Shown one piece after another: positions 8,058-16,222 of a stretch of 64,000 nucleotides of DNA (within the stretch, counting starts at the first letter, position 1; each line of letters starts with the position of its first letter). This DNA is from Sphingomonas hankookensis. GTDB taxonomy: Bacteria; Pseudomonadota; Alphaproteobacteria; Sphingomonadales; Sphingomonadaceae. Position numbers and translations under genes: made by a program. The stretch spans positions 3,154,001 to 3,218,000 of the forward strand of contig NZ_CP117025.1 of assembly GCF_028551275.1 (NCBI RefSeq), given 5' to 3'. The notes below the pieces were generated by a model, which searched no databases, was not told the DNA's origin, and saw only the letters and a list, made by a program, of their open reading frames with translations.

Positions 8058-8843
8058 TCAGTGATGGTCGTGCAGGTGCACGGCATCGTTGATGTAGAGC
8101 GAGGTCAGCAGCGCGAAGACATATGCCTGCACGCCGGCGACCAGCATTTCGAGGGCCGACACGCCGACCATCAGCGCGAAGCTCGGCACGCTGACCAGCA
8201 CGCCGATGCCCGCGCCGGTGGCGGTCGAATTGATGATGAAGCCCGCCAGCACCTTCAGCAGGATGTGTCCCGCGGTCATCGCCACGAACAGTCGCAGCGC
8301 GAGGCTGAACGGGCGGACCATGAACGACACGAACTCGATCGGCGCGACCAGCAGCAGCACCGGGATCGGCGTACCCTTCGGCGCGAACAGGCTGAAGAAA
8401 CGGAGACCATGCTTGAACAGACCGACGACCAGCACGATCGAGAAACTGGCAATGGCAAGGACGCCGGTCACGGTGAAGTGGCTGGTGACGGTGAAGGGGT
8501 GCAGCCCGACCAGACCGAACGGCAGCAGGCCGACGACGTTCGCGAACAGGATAAACATGAACAGCGAGAAGACGTACGGAAGGTACTTGCGTCCTTCATG
8601 CCCGATATTCGCGGCGAGCAGCTTGTCGATGAAGCCGGTAAAGCCCTCGACCGCCATCTGCCAGCGACCGGGCACCTGCTGCTGCTTCATGCCGCCGATC
8701 ATGAACACGAACAGCGCGACCGCCGCGACGATCATCCACAGCGCCGAATTGGTGAACGGCAGGACGTGATCGCCCAGGGGAATGTTGAAGATCGTCTGCA
8801 CCTCGAACTGGTGCATCGGATCGATCTTGCCTGCCTGCGCCAC
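8058..8843 (-). CDS. atpB: ATP synthase Fo subunit a
   Basis: The stator channel subunit, 261 residues if translation starts at GTG 8843 (then AQAGKIDPMHQFEV). That start is preferred because AGKIDPMHQF is typical of this family's N-terminus in related bacteria; ATG at 8816 is the alternative and is nine codons shorter. Five to six membrane helices are evident. The essential Arg lies in the LALRLFVAMTAGH helix, and the final helix contains AYVFALLTSLYINDA. It ends with a His/Asp-rich tail, 40 bases before atpE. Confidence 0.93.
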   Translation of the reverse strand: MAQAGKIDPMHQFEVQTIFNIPLGDHVLPFTNSALWMIVAAVALFVFMIGGMKQQQVPGRWQMAVEGFTGFIDKLLAANIGHEGRKYLPYVFSLFMFILFANVVGLLPFGLVGLHPFTVTSHFTVTGVLAIASFSIVLVVGLFKHGLRFFSLFAPKGTPIPVLLLVAPIEFVSFMVRPFSLALRLFVAMTAGHILLKVLAGFIINSTATGAGIGVLVSVPSFALMVGVSALEMLVAGVQAYVFALLTSLYINDAVHLHDHH

Positions 8844-8881
8844 GTCGCTTCGCCCCGATATGCCAAGGCGCCCGAGGACTG

Positions 8882-9202
8882 TCAGTCCGGACGCCGGTTC
8901 GAAATCCTGATGATATTCCTGAACGCACTGACGATCCCGAGGGAGAGCAGCACGAGCAGGAGCCATGGCGAGGTGCCGAGCAGATAGTCGAGGGTCCCCC
9001 CGATCACCGCCCCCCCGACCATTCCGCCCACCAGTTCGGCCAGCACGCGGTTGCCGAGGCGGTAGTTTTTGTCCCCCGCTTCGTCGCGCGCCTGGCCGGT
9101 CCGGATCGCCTCGTCCTTTTTCGCCTGGTTCAGCCGCGCGTCGAGCGAGGTGATCCGGGGATCTTCGGGCAAGGGGTCTAGTCCGGGCTCGTTCTCCGCC
9201 AT
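8882..9202 (-). CDS. atpI: ATP synthase assembly protein I (AtpI/AtpZ-like)
   Basis: A 106-residue protein with a charged N-terminal half and two membrane helices (AELVGGMVGGAVIGGTLDYLLG and WLLLVLLSLGIV). AtpI-family proteins assist c-ring assembly. There are two adjacent ATG codons; the one at 9202 has better spacing from GGAGG than the one at 9205. It is the first gene of the Fo operon. The F1 genes are not in this window, consistent with the separate atp clusters of alphaproteobacteria. Confidence 0.88.
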   Translation of the reverse strand: MAENEPGLDPLPEDPRITSLDARLNQAKKDEAIRTGQARDEAGDKNYRLGNRVLAELVGGMVGGAVIGGTLDYLLGTSPWLLLVLLSLGIVSAFRNIIRISNRRPD

Positions 9203-9270
9203 CATCCCCTCCCATGACCTTTCGGTCGGGCCGGATATGCGCCGGATGGCGAGCCCGCCAAGGCAGGCGC

Positions 9271-9299
9271 GCTTTAGGAAGGTGACGGTTTCGAGTCAA
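9271..9299 (-). promoter_or_regulatory. Candidate promoter of the atpIBEb'b operon
   Basis: Read on the minus strand, TTGACT (9294-9299) and TAAAGC (9271-9276) are separated by exactly 17 bases, a good -35 and a fair -10. It would start transcription about 60 bases before atpI. No transcript evidence is available from sequence alone. Confidence 0.45.
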
Positions 9300-9453
9300 C
9301 CATAGCGTTCGCGCGGAAACCTTTCGGGACGATGAACGAAGCGGCGCCAAGGGGGCAGAGAGCATCGCTACCCGTTCATTTGCTTGGCTGCCCCGGGAAT
9401 ATGACTACACCAGCCTTGCGGTCGACACATCGGCCGCAAAGGAGGTGATTGAG

Positions 9454-9555
9454 CTGAACAACGATACCGCAACCGTCATCATCGGCGTAATTATGCTGAT
9501 GGTGGCTTTCGCGACCCTGGTGCTGAAAATCATCGAGGTCGCCCGCTCGAAGTAG
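9454..9555 (+). CDS. Possible 33-aa single-helix membrane peptide, holin-like-toxin style
   Basis: A short frame encodes LNNDTATVIIGVIMLMV then AFATLVLKIIEVARSK: one hydrophobic helix ending in basic residues. Twelve bases just upstream (AAAGGAGGTGAT, 9438-9449) match the full anti-Shine-Dalgarno of 16S rRNA. CTG at 9454 has the right spacing (8 bases after GGAGG); GTG at 9445 overlaps the ribosome site and would give 36 residues. Two consecutive hairpins follow the stop. Size, topology and signals resemble type I toxin or Hol-Tox peptides, but that is inference by resemblance. A leader frame of 15 codons (ATG 9401) ends inside the ribosome site. Confidence 0.4.
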   Translation: MNNDTATVIIGVIMLMVAFATLVLKIIEVARSK

Positions 9556-9564
9556 CGGCGGGAC

Positions 9565-9628
9565 GGGGTCGGCCTGGCAGCCGGCCCCGTAACGTAGAAG
9601 ACCCCGGCCGCTGGCACGACCGGGGTCT
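9565..9628 (+). terminator. Tandem hairpins after the small peptide ORF
   Basis: Hairpin 1 has 9-bp arms at 9565-9573 and 9580-9588 (one G-T pair). Hairpin 2 has perfect 9-bp arms at 9599-9607 (AGACCCCGG) and 9620-9628. There is no clear U-tract. They could end the small ORF transcript, or form structured 3' RNA such as a toxin mRNA or antisense pairing site. Confidence 0.45.
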
Positions 9629-9696
9629 GGAGGTGTATCACTGAAGTCAGATACCGCATGATCGAAATAGCGCATGATGCGCCTTTTTTCAATCCC

Positions 9697-10080
9697 TCAC
9701 ACGCAGCGCGGGTCGCGTTCGGGCGGACCGTTACCACGCGTTTCCCAGCTACCGCCCGGCGTCTTGTACTTCTCGCCCGGCTTGGTCTGCGCGATCAGGT
9801 TGCAGCCCGACACGAACGCGAACTGTTCGACGGTCGCGCCCGACTGTGCACCGCGGGTATAAGCCGCCTTGCGCTGGATGTTGATGTTGGCAACCAGCGC
9901 GCGCAGCTCGGCCGTGCCGCCGCCGACGACGCCCAGATAGCCGTCAGGCTGCTCGCCGACCTGCCCTGCCGCACGCGCGGCCTGGTAGGCGGGGTCGCGC
10001 TGCGCCCATGCGGTGCCGGCAAGTCCCGCGACCGCGACGAAGGCGGCTGCGGCGAGGCCGTATTTGACGTAAGCATGCAT
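9697..10080 (-). CDS. ydbL: YdbL-family periplasmic protein (DUF1318)
   Basis: A 127-residue protein with a signal peptide (about 1-26, ending AGTAWA) and the DUF1318 pattern: DPAYQAARAAGQVGEQPDGYLGVV, then NINIQRKAAYTRGAQ. In E. coli, ydbH-ynbE-ydbL act together in phospholipid transport between the membranes, with YdbL thought to help YnbE assemble. The same three genes in the same order are found here, with 3 bases between ynbE and this gene. Confidence 0.88.
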   Translation of the reverse strand: MHAYVKYGLAAAAFVAVAGLAGTAWAQRDPAYQAARAAGQVGEQPDGYLGVVGGGTAELRALVANINIQRKAAYTRGAQSGATVEQFAFVSGCNLIAQTKPGEKYKTPGGSWETRGNGPPERDPRCV

Positions 10081-10083
10081 GGT

Positions 10084-10278
10084 TCAGAAAATCCCCGGAT
10101 TGTCCTGGATGAGGGTCTTCGCCTCGCCGTCGAGACGATACACCACTTCCTGCGTGATGTTGATGTTCAAGTTGATGACGATCGGCTTGTCCGGCGCGGA
10201 CACGTTGACGCACCCGCCCGCGGCACATGCGGGCACGCCGATCACCAAGGCTCGCAACAGCATCACGGTTCGCGTCAT
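10084..10278 (-). CDS. ynbE: YnbE-family outer-membrane lipoprotein
   Basis: A 64-residue lipoprotein. The signal sequence ends with AAGGC (Cys at about 23), after which only ~41 mature residues remain, including the family core IVINLNINITQEVVYRLDGEAK. YnbE is known to stack as beta strands and extend YdbH to the outer membrane, forming a bridge for lipids. Its ATG overlaps the ydbH stop by 4 bases (ATGA), which supports co-translation. Confidence 0.88.
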   Translation of the reverse strand: MTRTVMLLRALVIGVPACAAGGCVNVSAPDKPIVINLNINITQEVVYRLDGEAKTLIQDNPGIF

Positions 10279-13200
10279 GGCACAGTCTCGCTTTCGGAGG
10301 GCTGAATGGTGGTGTCGAGCGGCGCCGGTGGCAAGCCCTGTTCGCGGCGGCGCTGTTCGGCCTGGAGCGCGGGCAGGTTGCGTTCGATCAGCCGTTTCGG
10401 GTCGTAGTAATTCTGCACCGAATCGATCAGCTGGCGGAAGGGCGCCCTGATCCGCACGTTGAAGACGAGCGGTAGTTTGGCGAGGCGACGGATCAGGAAA
10501 TTACTGTACGTCCCCTCCCCCTGGCTGACCCCCGCGAAACGGATCGCGGTCAGCATCTCGCCTGCCAGCGGCCCGTCCAGCTCGATCGTCAGGCGGCGAT
10601 AGTTCATCGATTTCAGCGCCTGGAAGGCGAGATTGCCCCAGAAGCCGACATCCTCCTTCGTGACCTCACCCACATAGGACAGGTTGCCGCCGCCGCGCGA
10701 CTGCAGCCTACCCCCTTCGATCCGGCCGCCCCGCGCGTCGAAGATCATCGGCAGCACGCCGTCGAACACGCCCGATGCATTGAGATTGTCGAATTCGAAC
10801 TGCTGCAGGAACAGCCCGCCATCGACGCCAGTCACGCGGAAGGTCATCCGGCGTTCCTGATCCTCGGCAAAGTCGAGGATGGTCGGCTCCAGCACCATCT
10901 CGCCACCGCCCAGCGGCCAGCGGCCCCCTTCGATCTGAACGCGCATCCCTTCGATCAGGCGATAGCGGACCACACCGTCGGTCACCGCGATGCCCGGATT
11001 GACCTCGGCGATCGTCGCCACCTGCCCCGGCGCGGTGACGAGGCCCAGCAGGTCGGTGAAGCGGATCTCGCCGGCAAGGCCCGTTACCGGACCGAAGGCG
11101 GCGGCAAGATCGGTATCGTCGGTGCGGAAGGTGCCCGTCGAGGTAACGCCGTCGGGGCTCCACGCAATGTCGCCGCGGCCAGACACCGTCCCCTTCACAT
11201 CGGCGACGACCCCGAAGGTCAGCCGGGTCAGTTCGTTCGGCTGGAACGAATCGCCAAAGGTGATGCCCGGCACCGCCAGCACGGCATTGCCGCGCCCGGT
11301 GGCGAGGTCGTGGACGATGGCGACGTCGGTGACCTTCACCCCCTTGGCCGGGTGCTTCAGCGTGCCCCCGGCGCGAATGTCGTTTCCGCTGAGCGTCAGT
11401 TTGAAATCGTCGCTGCGCAGCGGTTCGAATCGCGGCTGCGGATCGGCGTCGCGCACGGCGACATCGCCATCGAGCGAAAGGACGCCGCCCGCCAGCCTCC
11501 AGTCGCCCGCCGCCTCGCGAATCAGCAGCGGGACATTGCCGATCTGCCCCTCGCCGCGTTCGAATGTGCCCGCGACGACCCCGTTGGCGACGCGGCCGGT
11601 GAGCGAGCCGAGGTCGAGGACGCTGACGCGCTCCGGGCTGCCCAGCCGGGTCTTCACATCGCTCAGCGCAAAGCCGAGATCGCCAAGGCCGAACCGCCCG
11701 CCCGCCGCCGCCAGCGTGATCGGAGTCCCGCCCAGCGTGCCGGTCAGCCGCGTCGCGCCGGTCGCGACACCCCCACCGACCCGCCCGTTCGCCAGCCGGA
11801 CCATGCCGCCATCACTCGCGCAGAGCTGTAGCCGTGCGGGGTCGAGCGTCAGCGCGGACACCCGCAACCGGTCGAACGCGACCGGCACGCAGCCGGTATT
11901 CACCACCAGCCGCCCGCCCCCGTCCCACCGCGCATCGATCGGCAGCGCGAGGCGATCGATCCGCCCGCCGCTGAACGGTCCCGACAGTTCGGCACGGGTT
12001 TCGATACGGGTCGCGCCGTCGCCATCGGCACGGAAGCGCACCGGCGACAGCGCCAGCCGCGCATCGCCTGCCGCATAGGGGGCGATGGTCGCGGTGCCGT
12101 TCACCGGCGATCCCGGTCCGGCATGGGTCAGGCGGATGCTGGCGGCCGGCAGCCCGCCACCGCCCATCGCCAGCGTGCCGTTGAGCGTCACGCCCTTGCC
12201 CGACACCCAGTGGACCGGTCCGTCGCGCAGCGTGGCGCGCGCACCGCTGGCCGCAACGAAGGCCAGCCGGTCGATTCGCGCAGCCAGCGGGCGCGCGGCA
12301 ACCTCCGCCGACAGGTCGAAACGCTGTGCGGCGCGGGCCGCCGCGCGCATCGCGGCGGTCGCCAGTGGAGCAACCGGTGTACCCGCGGCGGCATCCGCGC
12401 TACCGGCGATCCGCGCGACCATCGCGGGGGAAAGCCGTGCGCCTCGCGCGCCGATCCGCCCCTCGAACGCAGGCACGCCGCCCACTGCATAACGCCCGGC
12501 GATCGACAACGCCTGCCCCGCAAGGTCCGGCAGGACGAAATCACCCGAGGTGAGGTCGAGCGTGCCCGTCGTTCCCTGCGCCCGACCGTCGAAGCCGATC
12601 GTGCCCGACAGCGCGGCGACCCGCGTTTGCGGCGCAGCGATCCGCTCGGCGGCGACCTCGGCCCGCCCGCGCCACCGATCGAACCCGGGCGAGAGTTGCG
12701 CCTCCGCCTGCACGACCGGTCCGACCAGCCGTACGTCGCCGCAGGCGGCGGCCTGGGCCCGGATCGGACCGGACAGGGATGGGCCGCCAGTCGCCGTCCG
12801 CAGCGACAGGTTCGCGGCGAGCCGATCGATCCCGCAGCCATTGAGCGACAGCCGCTCCGCCACCGCCGCCAGCCTCCCGGTAAAGTCGTTCGCAAGATTG
12901 CCGCGCCCGGCCAGCTTCGCACCGATCACGCCATAGGGCGTGGCGAGCCGGATGCGGCCATCGTCGACCGCGACGGTAAAATCGGGCAGCGCGAACGGCT
13001 TGCCCGACGGCGGCGGGAGCAACCGGTCGATCTGTCCGAACGACACCGTGCCGTCAGGACGAAGCGTCGCGCGCAACCGCGCCTGCCCGACGCGTGCGCC
13101 GACGACCTTGGCGCCGTTCAGCCCGACCTCGGTATCGACCTCGATCCAGTCGGCGATCAGGTCGGGCGCCCTGGGATCGCCCAGTACGACATCGACCAGC

Positions 13201-13445
13201 CGTTGCCGCCCCAGCCCGATCTGCGCCACGCGGTAGCGCGCGGCGACCCCGCGCTTTTCCAGTTCGCGGCGGACCAGATTGTCGGCGATCGGCCGGCGCT
13301 GCGTCCATACCAGCGCCGCGAGCAGCAGCACGATGCCGCACACGACGAGCAGCACCTGCGCGAAGCGGCGCCGTTTGCGGCCATGGCGACGCGGCGACGC
13401 TACGGTCTCCACCGCCTCCTCGTCGTCACCGCCCAGACCCGTCAC
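10275..13445 (-). CDS. ydbH: YdbH-family AsmA-like intermembrane transport protein
   Basis: A 1056-residue protein with a short basic cytoplasmic N-terminus, one membrane anchor (about 28-46: AQVLLVVCGIVLLLAALVW) and a very long beta-rich periplasmic region. The C-terminal YdbH domain contains the motif series around MTFRVTGVDGGLFLQQFEFDNLNASGVF (about 870-895) and ends close to Pro/Glu-rich residues. With TamB and YhdP, E. coli YdbH is one of three partly redundant AsmA-like bridges carrying phospholipid to the outer membrane. It heads the ydbH-ynbE-ydbL cassette. Confidence 0.9.
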   Translation of the reverse strand: MTGLGGDDEEAVETVASPRRHGRKRRRFAQVLLVVCGIVLLLAALVWTQRRPIADNLVRRELEKRGVAARYRVAQIGLGRQRLVDVVLGDPRAPDLIADWIEVDTEVGLNGAKVVGARVGQARLRATLRPDGTVSFGQIDRLLPPPSGKPFALPDFTVAVDDGRIRLATPYGVIGAKLAGRGNLANDFTGRLAAVAERLSLNGCGIDRLAANLSLRTATGGPSLSGPIRAQAAACGDVRLVGPVVQAEAQLSPGFDRWRGRAEVAAERIAAPQTRVAALSGTIGFDGRAQGTTGTLDLTSGDFVLPDLAGQALSIAGRYAVGGVPAFEGRIGARGARLSPAMVARIAGSADAAAGTPVAPLATAAMRAAARAAQRFDLSAEVAARPLAARIDRLAFVAASGARATLRDGPVHWVSGKGVTLNGTLAMGGGGLPAASIRLTHAGPGSPVNGTATIAPYAAGDARLALSPVRFRADGDGATRIETRAELSGPFSGGRIDRLALPIDARWDGGGRLVVNTGCVPVAFDRLRVSALTLDPARLQLCASDGGMVRLANGRVGGGVATGATRLTGTLGGTPITLAAAGGRFGLGDLGFALSDVKTRLGSPERVSVLDLGSLTGRVANGVVAGTFERGEGQIGNVPLLIREAAGDWRLAGGVLSLDGDVAVRDADPQPRFEPLRSDDFKLTLSGNDIRAGGTLKHPAKGVKVTDVAIVHDLATGRGNAVLAVPGITFGDSFQPNELTRLTFGVVADVKGTVSGRGDIAWSPDGVTSTGTFRTDDTDLAAAFGPVTGLAGEIRFTDLLGLVTAPGQVATIAEVNPGIAVTDGVVRYRLIEGMRVQIEGGRWPLGGGEMVLEPTILDFAEDQERRMTFRVTGVDGGLFLQQFEFDNLNASGVFDGVLPMIFDARGGRIEGGRLQSRGGGNLSYVGEVTKEDVGFWGNLAFQALKSMNYRRLTIELDGPLAGEMLTAIRFAGVSQGEGTYSNFLIRRLAKLPLVFNVRIRAPFRQLIDSVQNYYDPKRLIERNLPALQAEQRRREQGLPPAPLDTTIQPSESETVP

Positions 13446-13542
13446 TCCGCTGTTCGCCTCGTTCGTCGCGCATGGGCGCCATCCGGGTCAAGCGCGAGAG
13501 GCGGCAAACGGTTCCGGCAGCGCAACGGAAGTTGCGCGCGGC

Positions 13543-13869
13543 TCAGCGCGTCGCCATCGCCGCCTTGCGCCGTTCCTGCCACGCCTTCACCTCCCGTCCC
13601 ATCGGAGGCCGCATGCACGCCTCCATTTCCGGCCCGGTCCGCACCGTCGGTACGCAGGCGAGATATGCCTGGCAGATGCCCGTATCGAGCAGTGGGTCGC
13701 CGCTGGGCGGCTTCAGCGTGCAACGGGTGATGCCCGCACGACGGTCGCGTTTCGTGACGATCCGAAAATTGCGCGGGCGTTCGCCGGTGACGACGATCTC
13801 ATCATCGGACGGAGACGCAGGCGGTGCGGCCTGTGCCGACAGCAGGGCGGCGGCGAGGACGGCGAGCAT
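13543..13869 (-). CDS. Small secreted Cys-containing protein, unknown
   Basis: A 108-residue protein starting at ATG 13869 (MLAVLAAALLSAQAAP, a signal peptide). The one-base overlap with the stop of the PagL-like gene (TGATG) decides this start over upstream options. The mature part opens with DDEIVVTGERPRN, a TonB-box-like string often seen at the N-terminus of sphingomonad receptors and secreted proteins. It contains four cysteines (RCTLK, GICQAYLAC, EACMRP) that could form two disulfides. Function unknown. Confidence 0.75.
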   Translation of the reverse strand: MLAVLAAALLSAQAAPPASPSDDEIVVTGERPRNFRIVTKRDRRAGITRCTLKPPSGDPLLDTGICQAYLACVPTVRTGPEMEACMRPPMGREVKAWQERRKAAMATR

Positions 13870-14543
13870 CACCGCCCCAGCCGCCGCACGACGCGGATAC
13901 CGACATGGTCGATGCCAGGATTGGTATCGGAAAATATCTGGCGATGGCTGTGATGTTCCCAGGCCAGTTCGACCGCCCAGCGCCGGTCGACCCGCACCCC
14001 GATCGACGCGTTGGGATTGAACAGGATTTTCGACCCGAACGAGGTCCGGCGGCGATAGATGTCGTAGCGCCGCCAAGCCTCTTCGTTCGAGATGCCGGGC
14101 TGGAACGGATCAGGGGTAAAGCTGTAGCCGTCGATGACCGTCGCGCCGATCCCCGCCTGCCCATAGACCCGGCCGCGCAGGATATGCTGGCGCCACTCCG
14201 CCCCGACGCTGAAGAAGCTGGTGCGCCCGGCGGTGTTGATCTGCACCTTCGCCGTCAGGCAGGGTTTCAGGAGGATGCGCAGCGGCGCGGTGCGATAGGC
14301 GATCTGCACGTCGACCGTGCCGTTCTCCTCCTCGCCCTCGTAAATCTGGCCGGCCGGCAATGCGGGCAGGTCGAAGATCAGCTTGCTGCCGAGCGGGTGG
14401 AAGTTGGCGCCGTGCCGCAGGACGCCGACCGCGATCTCGGCCTGCTCGCGGGGCGGCATTGGTTCCGGCCCCTCCTGCGCCATCGCCGTCGTCGAGGCGA
14501 GCGCCAACACTGCGCCCAGGACGCCCTTTTCCAACCGAATCAT
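13869..14543 (-). CDS. PagL-like acyloxyacyl hydrolase (lipid A 3-O-deacylase family)
   Basis: A 224-residue outer-membrane beta-barrel candidate with a signal peptide (1-22, ending TTAMA). The PagL catalytic HxS signature is seen as His197-His198-Ser199, followed by NPGID (208-212) where PagL has its N-x-G-x-D region. PagL removes the 3-O acyl chain from lipid A. Many sphingomonads carry glycosphingolipids instead of LPS, so the true substrate here is open. The ATG at 14543 has a GGGAAGGGG ribosome site; the 60 bases upstream that stay open are ignored. Confidence 0.78.
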   Translation of the reverse strand: MIRLEKGVLGAVLALASTTAMAQEGPEPMPPREQAEIAVGVLRHGANFHPLGSKLIFDLPALPAGQIYEGEEENGTVDVQIAYRTAPLRILLKPCLTAKVQINTAGRTSFFSVGAEWRQHILRGRVYGQAGIGATVIDGYSFTPDPFQPGISNEEAWRRYDIYRRRTSFGSKILFNPNASIGVRVDRRWAVELAWEHHSHRQIFSDTNPGIDHVGIRVVRRLGR

Positions 14544-14630
14544 ATGAACCCCTTCCCGCAAACGGCAGTCGCTTAGCCGTTGCCGATGCTGTATCATCGA
14601 CAATAATTGCTGTAAAACAGAAAGTATCTT

Positions 14631-15257
14631 GTGTTAGACGGATATTCGTTACCGCGGAAGAAAGCGCGGGTCTGCCGTGGGATCGGCATGCTGTTTCTCG
14701 TGATTGGTGCCTTGCTCGGGGTAATGACGCTGGTCGCAGCGGCGGCACCGGGACCGTATTGGAATTGCGATTCCCAACAAGGCTGCCGCGCCGGCGCTGA
14801 TGCGGCGAACCTGCTGCCCGACGAAACGCTGGCCAAATTGGACCGCGATCCGGCGGCCCGCCATCGTTTCGACACATGGGCGGCAATGCCCGGCATCCGC
14901 ATCGGACTGGCCGCTGTCACGCTGCTGCAACACGGACCGATGGCGGTTCTGTTGTTTGCGGTTGGTATGGCGCTGCGACGCCTTGGGCAGAAGCGGCGCA
15001 ATGCCCTAGTCGACGCGCTGCCATGGTTACGGCGGGCATCGCGCGCCGCGATCGTGCTGGCCTGTACGCGCGTCATCGCGCCCATCGCTCAAAGCCTGTT
15101 GCTAGCCAATGGTTTTGGCCAGCCGGAGACAATCGCCTCGCCTATAATGGTGGAGACAACCTTGCTGCTCCTGATGCTGGCGTTTGCCGCCTATGCCACG
15201 ATCTGGGCATTGGAGGCGGGCTTTCGGGCCGAGCGCGAACTGGCCGATTTCGTCTGA
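14631..15257 (+). CDS. DUF2975 membrane protein
   Basis: A 208-residue protein with four membrane helices (about 20-40, 95-118, 138-160, 178-198) and a periplasmic loop containing CDSQQGC, which could form a disulfide. DUF2975 proteins are usually encoded next to a small XRE regulator, as here. Start is either GTG 14631 or ATG 14688 (MLFLVIGALL); neither has a strong ribosome site. Role unknown; membrane control of the partner regulator is a reasonable guess. Confidence 0.78.
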   Translation: MLDGYSLPRKKARVCRGIGMLFLVIGALLGVMTLVAAAAPGPYWNCDSQQGCRAGADAANLLPDETLAKLDRDPAARHRFDTWAAMPGIRIGLAAVTLLQHGPMAVLLFAVGMALRRLGQKRRNALVDALPWLRRASRAAIVLACTRVIAPIAQSLLLANGFGQPETIASPIMVETTLLLLMLAFAAYATIWALEAGFRAERELADFV

Positions 15258-15493
15258 TGCCGGTCGTCGTCAATCTCGACGTGATGCTTGCCCGGCGGAA
15301 AGTACGGTCGAAGGAACTGGCCGAGGCGATCGGGATCACCGAATCGAATCTGTCGCTGCTGAAATCGGGCAAGGTGAAGGGAGTGCGCTTCGCGACGCTG
15401 GCCGCGATCTGCCGTTATCTCGACTGCACGCCGGGCGATATTCTCGACTACACCCCGTCCGACGACGACCTGCGCGCCGGGGGCGAGGAGTGA
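15257..15493 (+). CDS. XRE-family HTH regulator (YozG type) paired with DUF2975
   Basis: A 78-residue DNA-binding protein made of little more than one Cro/C1-type helix-turn-helix: RSKELAEAIGITESNLSLLK (about 17-36), then RFATLAAICRYLDCTPGDILDY. Its ATG overlaps the DUF2975 stop by one base, so the two are made together. YozG-like proteins in this pairing are presumed repressors; the target is unknown. Confidence 0.88.
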   Translation: MPVVVNLDVMLARRKVRSKELAEAIGITESNLSLLKSGKVKGVRFATLAAICRYLDCTPGDILDYTPSDDDLRAGGEE

Positions 15494-15538
15494 TCCGCCC
15501 CCTCGCCCCCTGCCCCACGATCCGCTAGGCAAACGCCC

Positions 15539-16222
15539 ATGACCACGCCAGAGACCGACGGCACCGGCCACCGTGCGCGCCTGCGCGGGCGGTTGCTGGA
15601 GCATGGCGGCGCGGCGCTGCTCGACCATGAACTGATCGAATATCTGCTGACGCTGGCGATCCCCCGGCGCGATACCAAGCCGCTGGCGAAGACGTTGCTG
15701 CATGAATTCGGCGGGATCGGCGGACTGCTGGCCGCCGATCCGCTGGCGCTGGGCAAGGTGTCGGGCATGGGCGACAGCGCGGTGGCGGCGATCCGCATCG
15801 CGCAGGCCGCGGCGACGCGGATGTTGCAGGCGCAGGTGGCGGAACGCCCGGTGCTGTCGAACTGGCAAGCGCTGCTCGACTATCTTCACGCCGACATGGC
15901 GCATCTGGCGGTCGAGCGTATCCGCGTGCTGCACCTCAACAGCCGCAACCTGCTGATTCGCGACGAACTGGTGGCGGAAGGGACGATCGACGAGGCGCCG
16001 ATCTATACCCGCGAGGTGATCCGCCGGGCGCTGGACCTGGGGTCGGCGGCGCTGATCCTCGTCCACAACCATCCGAGCGGCGACCATAGCCCCAGCCGCG
16101 CGGACATCGACCTGACCCGCACCATCGCCGCGGCGGGCAAGCCGCTCGGCATCACCGTCCACGACCACCTCATCATCGGTGCCAAGGGGCATACGAGCCT
16201 GCGCGCCAAGGGAATGTTCTGA
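15539..16222 (+). CDS. radC: RadC family protein (JAMM metalloprotease fold)
   Basis: A 227-residue protein with an N-terminal helix-hairpin-helix-like region (about 10-95) and a C-terminal MPN/JAB domain. The zinc motif is complete: His176, His178 and Asp189 in HNHPSGDHSPSRAD. The name comes from an old DNA-repair assignment that has since been questioned; the biochemical role is unsettled. Its stop overlaps the acetyltransferase start by one base. Confidence 0.92.
   Translation: MTTPETDGTGHRARLRGRLLEHGGAALLDHELIEYLLTLAIPRRDTKPLAKTLLHEFGGIGGLLAADPLALGKVSGMGDSAVAAIRIAQAAATRMLQAQVAERPVLSNWQALLDYLHADMAHLAVERIRVLHLNSRNLLIRDELVAEGTIDEAPIYTREVIRRALDLGSAALILVHNHPSGDHSPSRADIDLTRTIAAAGKPLGITVHDHLIIGAKGHTSLRAKGMF

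Noticed and set aside
8868..9365. N-terminal extension of atpB to 435 residues
   Set aside because: The extension runs through atpI in another frame and has no similarity to subunit a.
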